Shown: positions 35,005-43,672, numbered from the stretch's first letter. The stretch is DNA of 64,000 nt from Nocardioides aromaticivorans (GCF_013408525.1 NZ_JACBZM010000001.1:3596001-3660000); one strand, 5' to 3'. The notes: generated by a model not told the origin, from the sequence alone. Program-made: numbers and translations.

Positions 35005-35958
35005 ATGCCCGCGATCACCGTTGACGACCTCACCGTCCTGCCGCGCCTGAAGACGCCCGGCCTGGGTGACCAGCCGCGTCCGGTCTGGCAGGTGACCACC
35101 GCTCCGCAGGGCTACGAGGGGGAGGGCTTCCCGGTGCGGCGCGCGTTCGCCGGCATCGACATGAAGCACCTCGACCCGTTCATCATGATGGACCAGATGG
35201 GCGAGGTGGAGTACGCGCCCGGTGAGCCCAAGGGGACCCCGTGGCACCCGCACCGAGGCTTCGAGACCGTCACCTACATCATCGACGGCGTCTTCGAGCA
35301 CCAGGACAGCCACGGCGGTGGCGGCACGATCACCAACGGCGACACCCAGTGGATGACCGCCGGCAGTGGCCTGCTGCACATCGAGACGCCGCCGGAGTGG
35401 CTGGTCCAGCAGGGCGGGCTCTTCCACGGCATCCAGCTGTGGGTCAACCTCCCGAAGTCCGACAAGATGAACGACCCCCGCTACCAGGACATCCGCTCCG
35501 GTGAGGTCGCGCTGCTGACGAGCGACGACGCCGGCTCGCTGGTCCGGGTCATCGCCGGCAGCGTCGACGGGCACGACGGCCCCGGGTCGACGTACAGCCC
35601 GATGTCGCTGGTGCACGCGACGATCGAGCCCGGCGCCCGCCTCGACCTGCCCTGGCAGGTCGACTACAACGCCCTGGTCTACGTCCTCAACGGCTCCGGC
35701 ACGGTCGGTGCCACGGACGCACAGCCGGTGCGGATGGGCCAGACCGCGGTGCTCGGCGCGGGTGACTACGTCACGATCACGGCCGACGAGCGGCAGGAGA
35801 GCCGCTCGCCCAAGCTGGACGTGATCGTCGTCGGCGGCCAGCCGATCCGTGAGCCGATCGCGTGGGCAGGGCCGTTCGTCATGAACACCAAGGCCGAGGT
35901 CATGGCAGCCTACGAGGACTTCCAGAAGGGTCGCTTCGGCCTGCCGATCGGCGGCTGA
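35005..35958 (+). CDS. Pirin family protein
   Basis: This is a 317-residue bicupin. The N-terminal cupin has the metal-binding pattern HPHRGFETVTYIIDG with a downstream HIETPPEW segment, and the C-terminal cupin follows from about residue 195. Bacterial pirins act as quercetinase-like dioxygenases or as redox/metabolic regulators. The ATG at 35005 is fixed by GGAGGT seven bases upstream. The in-frame frame upstream crosses the promoter dyad and is not coding. Confidence 0.92.
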   Translation: MPAITVDDLTVLPRLKTPGLGDQPRPVWQVTTAPQGYEGEGFPVRRAFAGIDMKHLDPFIMMDQMGEVEYAPGEPKGTPWHPHRGFETVTYIIDGVFEHQDSHGGGGTITNGDTQWMTAGSGLLHIETPPEWLVQQGGLFHGIQLWVNLPKSDKMNDPRYQDIRSGEVALLTSDDAGSLVRVIAGSVDGHDGPGSTYSPMSLVHATIEPGARLDLPWQVDYNALVYVLNGSGTVGATDAQPVRMGQTAVLGAGDYVTITADERQESRSPKLDVIVVGGQPIREPIAWAGPFVMNTKAEVMAAYEDFQKGRFGLPIGG

Positions 35959-35995
35959 CGCCGGGGCCCGGGCCGCGGGCTCGTAGGGTCGGGCC

Positions 35996-37894
35996 ATGGC
36001 CCGGCTGTTCCGTGACGCGTACGGCGTGCCGCACCTGCGTGCGGACTCGGTGACCGACCTGGCGCACGGTCAGGGCCGGGTCACCGCCCACGACCGCGCC
36101 TGGCAGCTGGAGTGGCTGCGCCTGCGGGCGACGAGCGGGACCGCGGCGGTCGTCGGCGGCGAGGTCGCGCAGGCGTGGGACGCCTTCGCCCGCGGGGCGC
36201 GTCTGGAGGAGACCGCGCGGCGCGCGTACGACGGCTGCACGCCCGAGACGCAGGCCTTCACGCGTGCGTACGCCGCCGGCGTCAACGCCGGCCTCGCCGC
36301 GTCCGGCCCGGCGGCGGTGCCCGAGCTCGCCCACCTGGGCCAGGTGCCGGGGGAGTGGGAGCCGTGGACCCCGATGGCCACCTTCCTCGCCCAGCAGGTG
36401 CTCTTCGGGACGATCGGCTCGCAGCTGTGGGACCGCCTGGCGCGTGAGGTGCTCGGCGACGACGCCCGCCTGCTGAGCCACGAGGGTCCGCAGGCCGCCG
36501 GCAGCAACGCCTGGGTCGCCGGGGGAGGGCGCACCGCCTCGGGCTTCCCGCTGATCGGGGGCGACCCGCACCGCAACCTCGAGCAGCCGGGGGTCTACCA
36601 GCAGGTGCGCCTCGTGTGCGAGGACCCGGACGACAGCTTCGACGTCCTCGGCTACACCTTCGTCGGCGTGCCGGGCGTCCAGCACTTCGCGCACGCGAGC
36701 GAGGTGGCGTGGGCGATCACCAACGCCTGTGCGGACTACCAGGACGTCGTCGAGGACGGCTCGGGACTGCCGCTCGGCAACGGGCTCTCGGTGCGGACGG
36801 CGTCCTGGGTGCTCGGCGCGCTCGGGTTCGACGCGCTCCTGCCGCTGCTGCGGGCCCGCACCGTGGACGACGTCGACCGCGCCTTCGACCACTGGGTCGA
36901 GCCGGTCAACAACCTCGTGATCGCCGACCGCGGCGGTGCGCTGCGCTACCGGATCGCCGGCCGGGTCCCGGTCCGCGACGACGCCGGGGAGTGGGTCGGC
37001 TGGCTCGGCGAGCCGAACCGTGCCGACGCCGGCCCCGACGGCGTCCTCGTCACGGCCAACGAGCGCCGCGGCCCGGAGAGCGCCGCGGTGGGCTCGTCGT
37101 TCTCCCCGCCGTACCGCGCCGAGCGGATCCGCGCCCTGCTGGGCGATCGGGTCGGGCTCACCGCGGAGGACTTCGCGGCGATCCACGACGACGCCCTGCT
37201 CCCGACCGTCGGCCTCCTGTCCCGGCTCGTGCCCGGCGCGTTCGACGACTTCGACGGCGTGATGGCGGCGGACTCCGCGCCTGCCGCGCGCTTCGCGGCC
37301 TGGCGTTCCGCGCTGGTACGACGCCTCGCCGCCGAGCCGGCCCTCGCCGGCCTCCTCGCTCCCGGGCCGGCGCACGACCACGGCCCGCTCTTCGCCTGGT
37401 CGATGGATCCCGTGGTGCACCTCGGCCTGGCCCTGCCGACCCTCGCCGCCGAGGCGCTGGCCGGGCGAGCGCCGTTCGGGATCGACCTGCCGGCCCTGGC
37501 CCGCGCCGCGCTCGACGACATCGCCGGCGCCGATCTCCCGGCGAGTTGGGGCGAGACCCATGTCGCGCAGCCGACCCATGCGCTCGCCGAGGCCGGCTTC
37601 GACGCGGGGATCCCGCTCCTGCCGGTCTCCGGTGACCAGGACGCCGTCCGCACGATGGGCTCGTGGCCGGGCATCACCGACGCGGCGACCCGCGGCGCGG
37701 TCGCCCGCTACGTCTGGGACCTGGCCGACCGCGGCGCCGGTGGATGGGTCGTGCCGACCGGTGCGTCAGGCCTGCCCGGGCCGCACCACGCCGACCAGCT
37801 GCGTCCGTGGCTCGAGGGCCGGCTCCTGCCGATCGTGACCGACTGGGATCAGCTGGTCGAGGACAGCGCCTTCGCGAAGAACGCCTCCGCGTAG
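35996..37894 (+). CDS. Cytoplasmic penicillin-acylase-family Ntn hydrolase
   Basis: This is a second member of the family, 632 residues, starting directly with RLFRDAYGVPHLRADSVTDLAHGQGRVTAHDRAWQLE and lacking a signal peptide. The precursor cleavage site is PQAAGSNAWVAGG, with Ser170 or so as the beta-chain N-terminus. Export by another route cannot be excluded, but the sequence suggests an intracellular or Tat-independent enzyme, unlike most family members. TAGGGT at 35984-35989 lies six bases before the ATG. The substrate is unknown. Confidence 0.9.
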   Translation: MARLFRDAYGVPHLRADSVTDLAHGQGRVTAHDRAWQLEWLRLRATSGTAAVVGGEVAQAWDAFARGARLEETARRAYDGCTPETQAFTRAYAAGVNAGLAASGPAAVPELAHLGQVPGEWEPWTPMATFLAQQVLFGTIGSQLWDRLAREVLGDDARLLSHEGPQAAGSNAWVAGGGRTASGFPLIGGDPHRNLEQPGVYQQVRLVCEDPDDSFDVLGYTFVGVPGVQHFAHASEVAWAITNACADYQDVVEDGSGLPLGNGLSVRTASWVLGALGFDALLPLLRARTVDDVDRAFDHWVEPVNNLVIADRGGALRYRIAGRVPVRDDAGEWVGWLGEPNRADAGPDGVLVTANERRGPESAAVGSSFSPPYRAERIRALLGDRVGLTAEDFAAIHDDALLPTVGLLSRLVPGAFDDFDGVMAADSAPAARFAAWRSALVRRLAAEPALAGLLAPGPAHDHGPLFAWSMDPVVHLGLALPTLAAEALAGRAPFGIDLPALARAALDDIAGADLPASWGETHVAQPTHALAEAGFDAGIPLLPVSGDQDAVRTMGSWPGITDAATRGAVARYVWDLADRGAGGWVVPTGASGLPGPHHADQLRPWLEGRLLPIVTDWDQLVEDSAFAKNASA

Positions 37895-38727
37895 GGGTTG
37901 TCGTTGTAGCGCTCGACCCGGTCGTAGCCCGCGCGCTCGTACATCGCGATCGCCTCGAGCAGGGTCCCGTTGGTGTCGAGCACGACCCGCACGTAGCCCT
38001 GCGCCCGAGCGAGGTCTTCGAGGTGGCGCAGCATCCGCGACCCGAGGCCGGCGCCTCGCCAGTCGCCGTCGACCCACATCCGCTTGATCTCGGCCGTGCC
38101 GTCGCCGGCCGCCGGCAGCGGCCGGATGCCGCCGTAGGCCACCGGCGCCCCGTCGGAGGTCGCGATGACGTACGTCGCCCCGGGCTCCGGCGTGTCCGGC
38201 CCGCCGGGGTCGAACCCGCCCGGGAAGCGCTCGTCCAGCTCGGCGAAGTAGCGCCGGGTCGCCTCGCGTGCGGCCGGGTCGTCGCTGGCGACCTCGCGGA
38301 GGCGGACCGTGGCCGCCCGCACCAGCAGGTCCGCCGTGGCCAGCGCCCCGGCGAGCCGCTCCTGCTGGCGAGGGGTCAGGGGAGCGACCAGCGAGCCGGC
38401 GCGCTCCTCGGAGCGACGCTCCAGGTCGTCGTACGCCTGGCGCCCGGCCGGCGTGAGCTCGACCAGCCGGCGCCGCCGGTCGGCGTCGTCGACGACGGTG
38501 GCGACCAGGCCGTCGTCCTCGAGCCGGCGCAGCATCCGCGAGAGGTGGCCCGAGTCGAGGTCGAGGAGCTCGCGCAGGTCGCGCACCCCGACCGGTCCGG
38601 TGCTGCCGATCTCGAACAGCAGCCGCGACACGGCGAGGGGGCGGCCGGAGCCGAGGAAGGACTCGTCGAGCACGCCGATGCGCTGCGTGTAGGTGCGGTT
38701 GAAGCGGCGCAGGACCTCCGTGAGCAT
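37849..38727 (-). CDS. MarR-GNAT fusion regulator/acetyltransferase
   Basis: This 292-residue protein joins an N-terminal MarR winged helix (1-140; VRDLRELLDLDSGHLSRMLRRLEDDGLV plus the wing DDADRRRRLVELTPAG) to a C-terminal GNAT domain (about 155-285; acetyl-CoA loop WRGAGLGSRMLRHLEDLARAQG, and LLEAIAMYERAGYDRV). Such fusions are a known family. The 3' end overlaps the acylase gene by 46 bases on the opposite strand. A TAAGGT hexamer six bases before the ATG is embedded in a dyad (38730-38745), so it probably represses its own leaderless promoter. Confidence 0.9.
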   Translation of the reverse strand: MLTEVLRRFNRTYTQRIGVLDESFLGSGRPLAVSRLLFEIGSTGPVGVRDLRELLDLDSGHLSRMLRRLEDDGLVATVVDDADRRRRLVELTPAGRQAYDDLERRSEERAGSLVAPLTPRQQERLAGALATADLLVRAATVRLREVASDDPAAREATRRYFAELDERFPGGFDPGGPDTPEPGATYVIATSDGAPVAYGGIRPLPAAGDGTAEIKRMWVDGDWRGAGLGSRMLRHLEDLARAQGYVRVVLDTNGTLLEAIAMYERAGYDRVERYNDNPYAEAFFAKALSSTS

Positions 38728-38729
38728 TC

Positions 38730-38745
38730 TCTGACCTTAGTCAGA
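38730..38745. promoter_or_regulatory. Operator overlapping the MarR-GNAT promoter
   Basis: TCTGAC-CTTA-GTCAGA has perfect 6-bp arms and contains the complement of the TAAGGT hexamer at 38734-38739. A second dyad, GTTGC-GAGGT-GCAAC, follows at 38750-38764 near the -35. Together they would let the MarR domain block its own promoter and perhaps that of the divergent small gene. Confidence 0.6.
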
Positions 38746-38818
38746 CAATGTTGCGAGGTGCAACGTCGCTCGGCGGCGTAGTGTGGTGCTCCCTCGTCTC
38801 GGAAGACTGGAGCCCGTC

Positions 38819-39001
38819 ATGGTCTGGTTGTACGTCGCCCTCGCACTCGTCGTCGTCCTGGCGGCCGGGTTCCTCTACGACCGCCGTCGCCGTGCGGTCA
38901 TCCGTGGCGACAGTGCGTCGCGCCACCGCGACCTGGGCCGGGCCGTCGAGCACGACAACAGCGGGCTCGAGCGCCGCATCCGCGGCGGACAGGGACTCTG
39001 A
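38819..39001 (+). CDS. Small membrane protein, 60 residues
   Basis: One N-terminal transmembrane helix (WLYVALALVVVLAAGFLY, residues 3-20) is followed by a basic, charged tail (DRRRRAVIRGDSASRHRDLGR). The ATG at 38819 has GGAG seven bases upstream; an earlier in-frame GTG lacks such support. Function unknown. It is divergent from the MarR-GNAT gene and is followed by a strong hairpin. Confidence 0.7.
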   Translation: MVWLYVALALVVVLAAGFLYDRRRRAVIRGDSASRHRDLGRAVEHDNSGLERRIRGGQGL

Positions 39002-39011
39002 GGACGAATGC

Positions 39012-39045
39012 AGATCGGCCGGGCTCAGAGGAGCCCGGCCGATCT
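39012..39045. terminator. Bidirectional terminator between the small membrane protein and tRNA-His
   Basis: Arms AGATCGGCCGGGCTC (39012-39026) and its perfect complement (39031-39045) enclose tetraloop AGAG, giving a 15-bp stem, followed by TGTCTC. It lies ten bases after the small membrane protein gene and eight bases from the 3' end of tRNA-His on the other strand, so it can serve both. Confidence 0.8.
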
Positions 39046-39052
39046 GTCTCGG

Positions 39053-39126
39053 GGTGAGTAACGGGACTTGAACCCGCGACATCTGCGACCACAACGCAGC
39101 GCTCTACCAGCTGAGCTATACCCACC
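39053..39126 (-). tRNA. tRNA-His (anticodon GUG)
   Basis: On the minus strand the acceptor GTGGGTA pairs with TACTCAC; an extra 5' G (position -1) faces discriminator C73, the hallmark of tRNA-His. Anticodon stem CTGCG/CGCAG encloses TTGTGGT with anticodon GTG, and the T arm is GCGGG-TTCAAGT-CCCGT. Confidence 0.95.
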
Positions 39127-39173
39127 ATGACCCCGAAGGGCCGGGCAAGAGTGTAGACGCAGTCCGCTCCGAA

Positions 39174-39809
39174 TCAGGAATCGGTGTCGGGATGTGTCGC
39201 GCCGAGCCCGGTGATCGAGCCGCCGTGGCGGGCCGCGGCCTCCTTGGCCGCATCACTGTCCGGGCCGGGGAGCGGGACGAAGACGGTGTCGCGGTAGTAG
39301 CGCAGCTCCTCGATGCTCTCCTGGATGTCGGCGAGCGCGCGGTGGTTGCCCCGCTTGGTGGGGGCGTTGAAGTACGCCCGCGGGAACCAGCGCTTGGACA
39401 GCTCCTTGATCGAGGAGACGTCGACGATGCGGTAGTGGAGGAAGCCGTCGAGCTCGGCCATGTCGCGGGCGACGAAGCCGCGGTCGGTGGCGACCGAGTT
39501 GCCGGCGAGCGCGGGCCGGCTGTCGGGAGCGCAGTGCTCGCGCAGGTAGGCCATCACCTGCTCCTCGGCCTCGCGGAGGGTCACGCCCTTCTCCAGCTCG
39601 GCGAGCAGGCCAGAGGTCTCGTGCATGTTCCGGACGAAGTCGATCATCTGGTCGAGCGCCTCGGCGGGGGGCTTGATGATGACGTCGACGCCGTCGCCGA
39701 GGACGTTGAGGTCGAAGTCGGTCACCAGGGCCGCGATCTCGATGAGGGCGTCGTTGCGGAGGTCGAGCCCCGTCATCTCGCAGTCGATCCAGACCAGTCG
39801 TTCGTTCAC
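39174..39809 (-). CDS. orn: Oligoribonuclease
   Basis: This 211-residue DEDDh exonuclease degrades 2-5 nt RNA and pGpG. The metal ligands are in WIDCEMTGL (Asp, Glu), the Asp of [11 protein letters not shown], and the final HRALADI (His, Asp). The C-terminus extends about 25 residues beyond the E. coli enzyme with Ala-rich sequence. A TAGGGT hexamer lies eight bases before the GTG start (39818-39823). It is an essential housekeeping gene in many bacteria and a stand-alone unit here. Confidence 0.96.
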   Translation of the reverse strand: MNERLVWIDCEMTGLDLRNDALIEIAALVTDFDLNVLGDGVDVIIKPPAEALDQMIDFVRNMHETSGLLAELEKGVTLREAEEQVMAYLREHCAPDSRPALAGNSVATDRGFVARDMAELDGFLHYRIVDVSSIKELSKRWFPRAYFNAPTKRGNHRALADIQESIEELRYYRDTVFVPLPGPDSDAAKEAAARHGGSITGLGATHPDTDS

Positions 39810-39892
39810 GATGGTGCACCCTACGCCTGCTCGCCGACGGCCGTGCGCGTGCTCTCAGGTCCCGCTCAGAGGCGGCCACTACTCTCGGCCGC

Positions 39893-40387
39893 GTGAACGG
39901 AACACTGGCCTGGGTGGGCCTGCTCGCCCGGCTGGTGACCGGAGGTGTGTGGCTCGTCGCGGGCGCGCTCAAGATCACCGAGCCGGACGCGAGCATCAAC
40001 GCGGTCCGCGCCTACCAGCTGCTGCCGTCGTCGCTCGCGGAGGCGGTCGGGCTGGCGCTGCCGGGCATCGAGGTCGTCATCGGTCTCGCGCTCGTGGTGG
40101 GCGTGTTCACCCGCGGCGCGGCGGTGCTGTCCGCGCTGCTGTTCGCGGCGTTCATCATCGGCATCGCGTCGGTGTGGGCGCGGGGGATCGAGATCGACTG
40201 CGGCTGCTTCGGCGGTGGCGGCGCCGACCCGGGCGCGTCCTCGGCGTACCCGTGGGAGATCGCGCGCGACGCGGCCCTGCTGGCGGCGTCCGTCCTCGTG
40301 GTGTGGGTACGACGAACCCGGCTCGCCCTCGATTCCGTACTGTTCGAACCACGCGCCACCGGCGCTGCTGAAGGAGATGGGAACTGA
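39893..40387 (+). CDS. MauE/DoxX-type redox membrane protein
   Basis: This 164-residue protein has four helices (about 7-27, 45-65, 70-92, 115-135). The loop between the third and fourth helix contains IDCGCFGGGG, a CxC pair, which is the MauE signature; MauE is needed for disulfide formation or maturation of periplasmic proteins. It overlaps the following DsbA-like gene by one base (TGATG). The pair is probably a membrane electron carrier with its thiol oxidase or reductase. TACTCT at 39880-39885 precedes the GTG by seven bases. Confidence 0.88.
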   Translation: MNGTLAWVGLLARLVTGGVWLVAGALKITEPDASINAVRAYQLLPSSLAEAVGLALPGIEVVIGLALVVGVFTRGAAVLSALLFAAFIIGIASVWARGIEIDCGCFGGGGADPGASSAYPWEIARDAALLAASVLVVWVRRTRLALDSVLFEPRATGAAEGDGN

Positions 40388-41133
40388 TGGCGTCCGACAA
40401 CTCGAAGGCCACCGCACGCGCGCAGAAGGCGGCTGCGGAGCGGGCCGCGCAGGCGAAGCGGGAGGCCCGGCGCCGGATCCTCACCATCGGTGGCGTCGTG
40501 CTCGCGATGGTCATCATCATCGGCGGCTCGGTCGCCTTCAGCCTGGTGAAGAAGAACGAGAGCGACAAGAAGCTCGAGGACGCCGCCAGCGGCCGCAGCG
40601 ACTACGGCGTGACGATCGGCCCGGACGACGCGCCCAACAAGGTGGTCATCTACGAGGACTTCCTCTGCCCCTACTGCGGTGAGCTGGAGAAGCGCACGCG
40701 CGACGACCTCGCCGAGCTGGCCGCGGACGACAAGGTCCAGGTGGAGTACCGGCCCTTCGACCTGCTCAGCCAGCTCGGTGACTACCCGATCCGGGCCGCG
40801 AGCGCCTTCTCCGTGGTGCTCGAGAAGTCCGGCCCGGAGGTGGCCAAGAAGTTCCACGACCTGCTCTACGAGAACCAGCCCTCCGAGAAGGACCCGGGCG
40901 CCGTGACCAACGACGACCTGGTCGACCTCGCCGTGGAGGCGGGGGCGAAGGAGGCCGACGTCGCGGACGCGATCCGCAACGTCAGCAACGAGGACTGGGT
41001 GACCGAGGCGACCGCCGAGGCGCAGAAGGCCGGCGTCTCCAGCACTCCGACGATCCTTCTCAACGGCAAGGTGTTCGACGACGGACGCACGGTCGACGAC
41101 CTCGCGGAGAACCTGATCGCGGCCCTCGACTGA
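40387..41133 (+). CDS. Membrane-anchored DsbA-family thiol oxidoreductase
   Basis: This is a 248-residue thioredoxin-fold protein. A basic, Ala-rich cytoplasmic N-terminus (1-30) leads into one transmembrane anchor (31-53), then an extracytoplasmic DsbA/DsbG-like domain with active site DFLCPYCGE (Cys94, Cys97), and the cis-Pro loop VSSTPTILLNG. It introduces or isomerises disulfides in exported proteins. Coupled to the MauE-like gene, it probably exchanges electrons with it. Confidence 0.93.
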   Translation: MASDNSKATARAQKAAAERAAQAKREARRRILTIGGVVLAMVIIIGGSVAFSLVKKNESDKKLEDAASGRSDYGVTIGPDDAPNKVVIYEDFLCPYCGELEKRTRDDLAELAADDKVQVEYRPFDLLSQLGDYPIRAASAFSVVLEKSGPEVAKKFHDLLYENQPSEKDPGAVTNDDLVDLAVEAGAKEADVADAIRNVSNEDWVTEATAEAQKAGVSSTPTILLNGKVFDDGRTVDDLAENLIAALD

Positions 41134-41151
41134 CGGTCCTAGGGTGGGACC

Positions 41152-42180
41152 GTGCTGAGTTCCTTCATCGCCGGCCTGCCCAAGGCCGAGCTCCATGTCC
41201 ACCACGTCGGCTCGGCCTCGCCGCGCATCGTCTCCGAGCTCGCCGAGCGCCACCCGGGCACGGTTCCCTCGGACCCCGCCCTGCTGAAGGACTTCTTCGC
41301 GTTCCGCGACTTCGCCCACTTCATCGACGTCTACCTCGCGGTCGTCGACCTGGTCCGCACCCCGGAGGACGTGCGCTACCTGACCTACGAGATCGGCCGC
41401 GAGCTCGCCGAGGGCCAGGCCGTCCGGTACGCCGAGCTCACCTGCACGCCGTACACGTCGGTCCTGCCCGACGACCCGGACCGGGGCATGCCGATCGAGG
41501 CCTACACGGAGGCGATCGAGGACGCCCGGGTCGCGGCCGAGCGCGACTTCGGCCTGGTGCTGCGCTGGATCTACGACATCCCGGGGGAGTCGGGCCTCCC
41601 GGCAGCCGACGCGACGCTGCGCTTCGCGCTCGACCACGCGCCCGAGGGGCTGGTCGCCTTCGGCCTCGGCGGTCCCGAGATCGGCGTGCCGCGCGGGCAG
41701 TTCGTCCCGCACTTCGCCGCGGCCCGCGCGGCCGGCCTGCACTCGGTCCCGCACGCCGGCGAGACGACCGGGCCCGAGACCATCTGGACCTCGCTGCGCG
41801 ACCTCGGCGCCGAGCGGATCGGTCACGGCACGTCGGCGGCCGCGGACCCCGCGCTGCTGGCCTACCTCGCCGAGAACCGAATCCCCCTGGAGGTCTGCCC
41901 GTCGTCCAATGTCGCCACCCGTGCCGTGGCCTCGCTCGCCGAGCACCCGCTGCCGGTGTTCGTGGAGGCCGGCGTCGTGGTGACGATCAACTCCGACGAC
42001 CCGCCGATGTTCGGGACCACCCTCAACCGGGAGTACGAGATCGCGGCCGACCTCCTCGGCCTCGACGAGGCCGGCGTGGCCGAGCTCGCCCGGGCCGGGG
42101 TCGGTGCGTCCTTCGCTCCCGACGACGTGAGGGCCCGGCTGGTCGGCGAGATCGACGGGTACGTCGGGGCGGGGGTCTGA
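41152..42180 (+). CDS. Adenosine deaminase family enzyme
   Basis: This 342-residue TIM-barrel zinc enzyme deaminates adenosine or a related nucleoside or adenine. Metal and catalytic residues are present: HVH (His15, His17), HAGE with the catalytic Glu, RIGHGT, and SDDPPMF with the Asp ligands. The usual HLDG after the first His pair is replaced by HHVGSAS, which places it in a subgroup away from Add of E. coli, so adenine or aminodeoxyfutalosine could be the true substrate. TAGGGT at 41140-41145 lies six bases before the GTG. The acyl-CoA dehydrogenase gene starts three bases after its stop. Confidence 0.9.
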   Translation: MLSSFIAGLPKAELHVHHVGSASPRIVSELAERHPGTVPSDPALLKDFFAFRDFAHFIDVYLAVVDLVRTPEDVRYLTYEIGRELAEGQAVRYAELTCTPYTSVLPDDPDRGMPIEAYTEAIEDARVAAERDFGLVLRWIYDIPGESGLPAADATLRFALDHAPEGLVAFGLGGPEIGVPRGQFVPHFAAARAAGLHSVPHAGETTGPETIWTSLRDLGAERIGHGTSAAADPALLAYLAENRIPLEVCPSSNVATRAVASLAEHPLPVFVEAGVVVTINSDDPPMFGTTLNREYEIAADLLGLDEAGVAELARAGVGASFAPDDVRARLVGEIDGYVGAGV

Positions 42181-42183
42181 GCC

Positions 42184-43350
42184 GTGCCGCAGTCACCCTT
42201 CGAGCTCTTCAGCATCGACTCCCTCCTGTCGGAGGAGGAGATCGCGATCCGCGACACCGTGCGGTCCTTCGTCGAGGCGAAGGCGCGCCCGCACCTCGCC
42301 GACTGGTACGAGTCGGCGTCGATCCCCGCCCGCGACCTGGCCCGTGAGCTCGGCGGGCTGGGCCTGCTCGGCATGCACCTCGAGGGCTACGGCTGCGCCG
42401 GCACCAGCGCCACCGCCTACGGCCTGGCCTGCCTCGAACTCGAGGCCGCCGACTCCGGCGTGCGCTCGCTGGTCTCGGTCCAGGGCTCGCTCGCGATGTA
42501 CGCGATCTGGAAGTGGGGGTCCGACGAGCAGAAGGAGGAGTGGCTGCCGCGGATGGCCGCCGGCGAGGCGATCGGCTGCTTCGGCCTGACCGAGCCCGAC
42601 TTCGGCTCCAACCCCGCCGGGATGCGCACCCGCGCGGTTCGCGACGGCGACGGGTGGGTGCTGACCGGCAACAAGATGTGGATCACCAACGGCTCGGTCG
42701 CCGACGTCGCCGTCGTGTGGGCGCAGACCGACGAGGGCATCCGGGGGTTCGTCGTGCCGACCGACACGCCGGGCTTCAGCGCGCCCGAGATCAAGAAGAA
42801 GATGTCGCTGCGCGCGTCGGTGACCTCCGAGCTGGTCCTGGACTCGGTCCGCCTGCCCGGCTCGGCGGTGTTCCCGGAGGTGCGTGGCCTGCGCGGCCCG
42901 CTCTCCTGCCTGAGCGAGGCCCGCTTCGGCATCGTGTTCGGGGCGCTCGGTGCCGCCCGCGACTGCCTCGAGGTGGCGATCTCCTACGCACGCGAGCGGG
43001 AGATCTTCGACAAGCCGCTGGCGTCGTACCAGCTCACGCAGGCGAAGCTGGCCGACATGAGCCTCGAGCTCGGCAAGGGCATGCTGCTGGCCCTGCACCT
43101 GGGCCGGCTCAAGGACGCCGGCAGGCTGCACCCCGACCAGGTCAGCCTCGGCAAGCTCAACAACGTCCGCGAGGCCATCGCGATCGCTCGCGAGTGCCGC
43201 ACCATCCTCGGCGCCGCGGGCATCACGCTGGAGTACCCGATCATGCGCCACGCCAACAACCTCGAGTCCGTGCTGACCTACGAGGGCACCAGCGAGGTGC
43301 ACCAGCTCGTCATCGGCCGGGCCCTGACGGGGGAGGCCGCCTTCCGCTGA
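42184..43350 (+). CDS. Acyl-CoA dehydrogenase (glutaryl-CoA dehydrogenase-like)
   Basis: This 388-residue FAD enzyme oxidises an acyl-CoA thioester. Hallmarks: AIGCFGLTEPDFGSNPAGM (FAD binding), WITNGSVADVAVVWAQT, and the catalytic base Glu367 in TYEGTSEVHQLVIGRALTG. The EARFGIVFGALGAARD stretch and overall length are typical of glutaryl-CoA dehydrogenases, which also decarboxylate, though other substrates are possible. It is in operon with the deaminase by position; the metabolic link is unclear. A hairpin terminator follows. Confidence 0.9.
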   Translation: MPQSPFELFSIDSLLSEEEIAIRDTVRSFVEAKARPHLADWYESASIPARDLARELGGLGLLGMHLEGYGCAGTSATAYGLACLELEAADSGVRSLVSVQGSLAMYAIWKWGSDEQKEEWLPRMAAGEAIGCFGLTEPDFGSNPAGMRTRAVRDGDGWVLTGNKMWITNGSVADVAVVWAQTDEGIRGFVVPTDTPGFSAPEIKKKMSLRASVTSELVLDSVRLPGSAVFPEVRGLRGPLSCLSEARFGIVFGALGAARDCLEVAISYAREREIFDKPLASYQLTQAKLADMSLELGKGMLLALHLGRLKDAGRLHPDQVSLGKLNNVREAIAIARECRTILGAAGITLEYPIMRHANNLESVLTYEGTSEVHQLVIGRALTGEAAFR

Positions 43351-43370
43351 GGGCCCCCGGGAAGGCGTCA

Positions 43371-43400
43371 GCCCCGCGAGGCTCATACCTCCCGCGGGGC
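43371..43400 (+). terminator. Terminator after the acyl-CoA dehydrogenase gene
   Basis: GCCCCGCG (43371-43378) pairs with CGCGGGGC (43393-43400), with a further AGG/CCT pairing inside, 20 bases after the stop codon. TTTG follows. The rest of 43401-43498 shows no gene and only a weak CGGGTG/CACCCG dyad. Confidence 0.6.
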
Positions 43401-43498
43401 CATCTCCTTTGTACGACGCCGAGGTGACGGGCCGGGGGAGGCGCGCCGTCGTCCGGGTGACACCCGGTCGAATCAGCTGCGGACCGCCACGATCGCGA

Positions 43499-43544
43499 GT
43501 CGGGCGGGTGAGCGTGACCGATGGACCACTCTCGCCCACCCGAC
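43499..43544 (-). terminator. Hairpin downstream of tRNA-Arg
   Basis: GTCGGGCGGGTGAG (43499-43512) pairs with CTCGCCCACCCGAC (43531-43544), 12 Watson-Crick pairs, one G-U and one mismatch, with an 18-nt loop. It begins 11 bases beyond the tRNA 3' end on the minus strand. Confidence 0.55.
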
Positions 43545-43554
43545 TGCGCGATGG

Positions 43555-43627
43555 CGCCCCCGGCAGGAGTCGAACCCGCAACCCTCGGAGTAGAAATCCG
43601 CTGCGCTATCCATTGCGCCACGGGGGC
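43555..43627 (-). tRNA. tRNA-Arg (anticodon UCU)
   Basis: The minus strand gives acceptor GCCCCCG/CGGGGGC, D arm GCGC...GCGC, anticodon stem GCGGA/TCCGA with loop TTTCTAC (anticodon TCT), and T arm GCGGG-TTCGACT-CCTGC with one mismatch. Discriminator G; CCA not encoded. Confidence 0.93.
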
Positions 43628-43672
43628 CGTGGCCCGAGGGTATCGCCCGTCCGCTCGGACGAGCATCTTGGA

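Noticed and set aside
33295..35997. A 900-codon open frame on the minus strand through the FAD oxidoreductase and pirin
   Set aside because: It is out of frame with the oxidoreductase and antisense to pirin, both of which have full family motifs.
40012..41946. A 644-codon open frame on the minus strand across the DsbA and deaminase genes
   Set aside because: It is antisense to two genes with conserved active sites and contains only charged low-complexity sequence.
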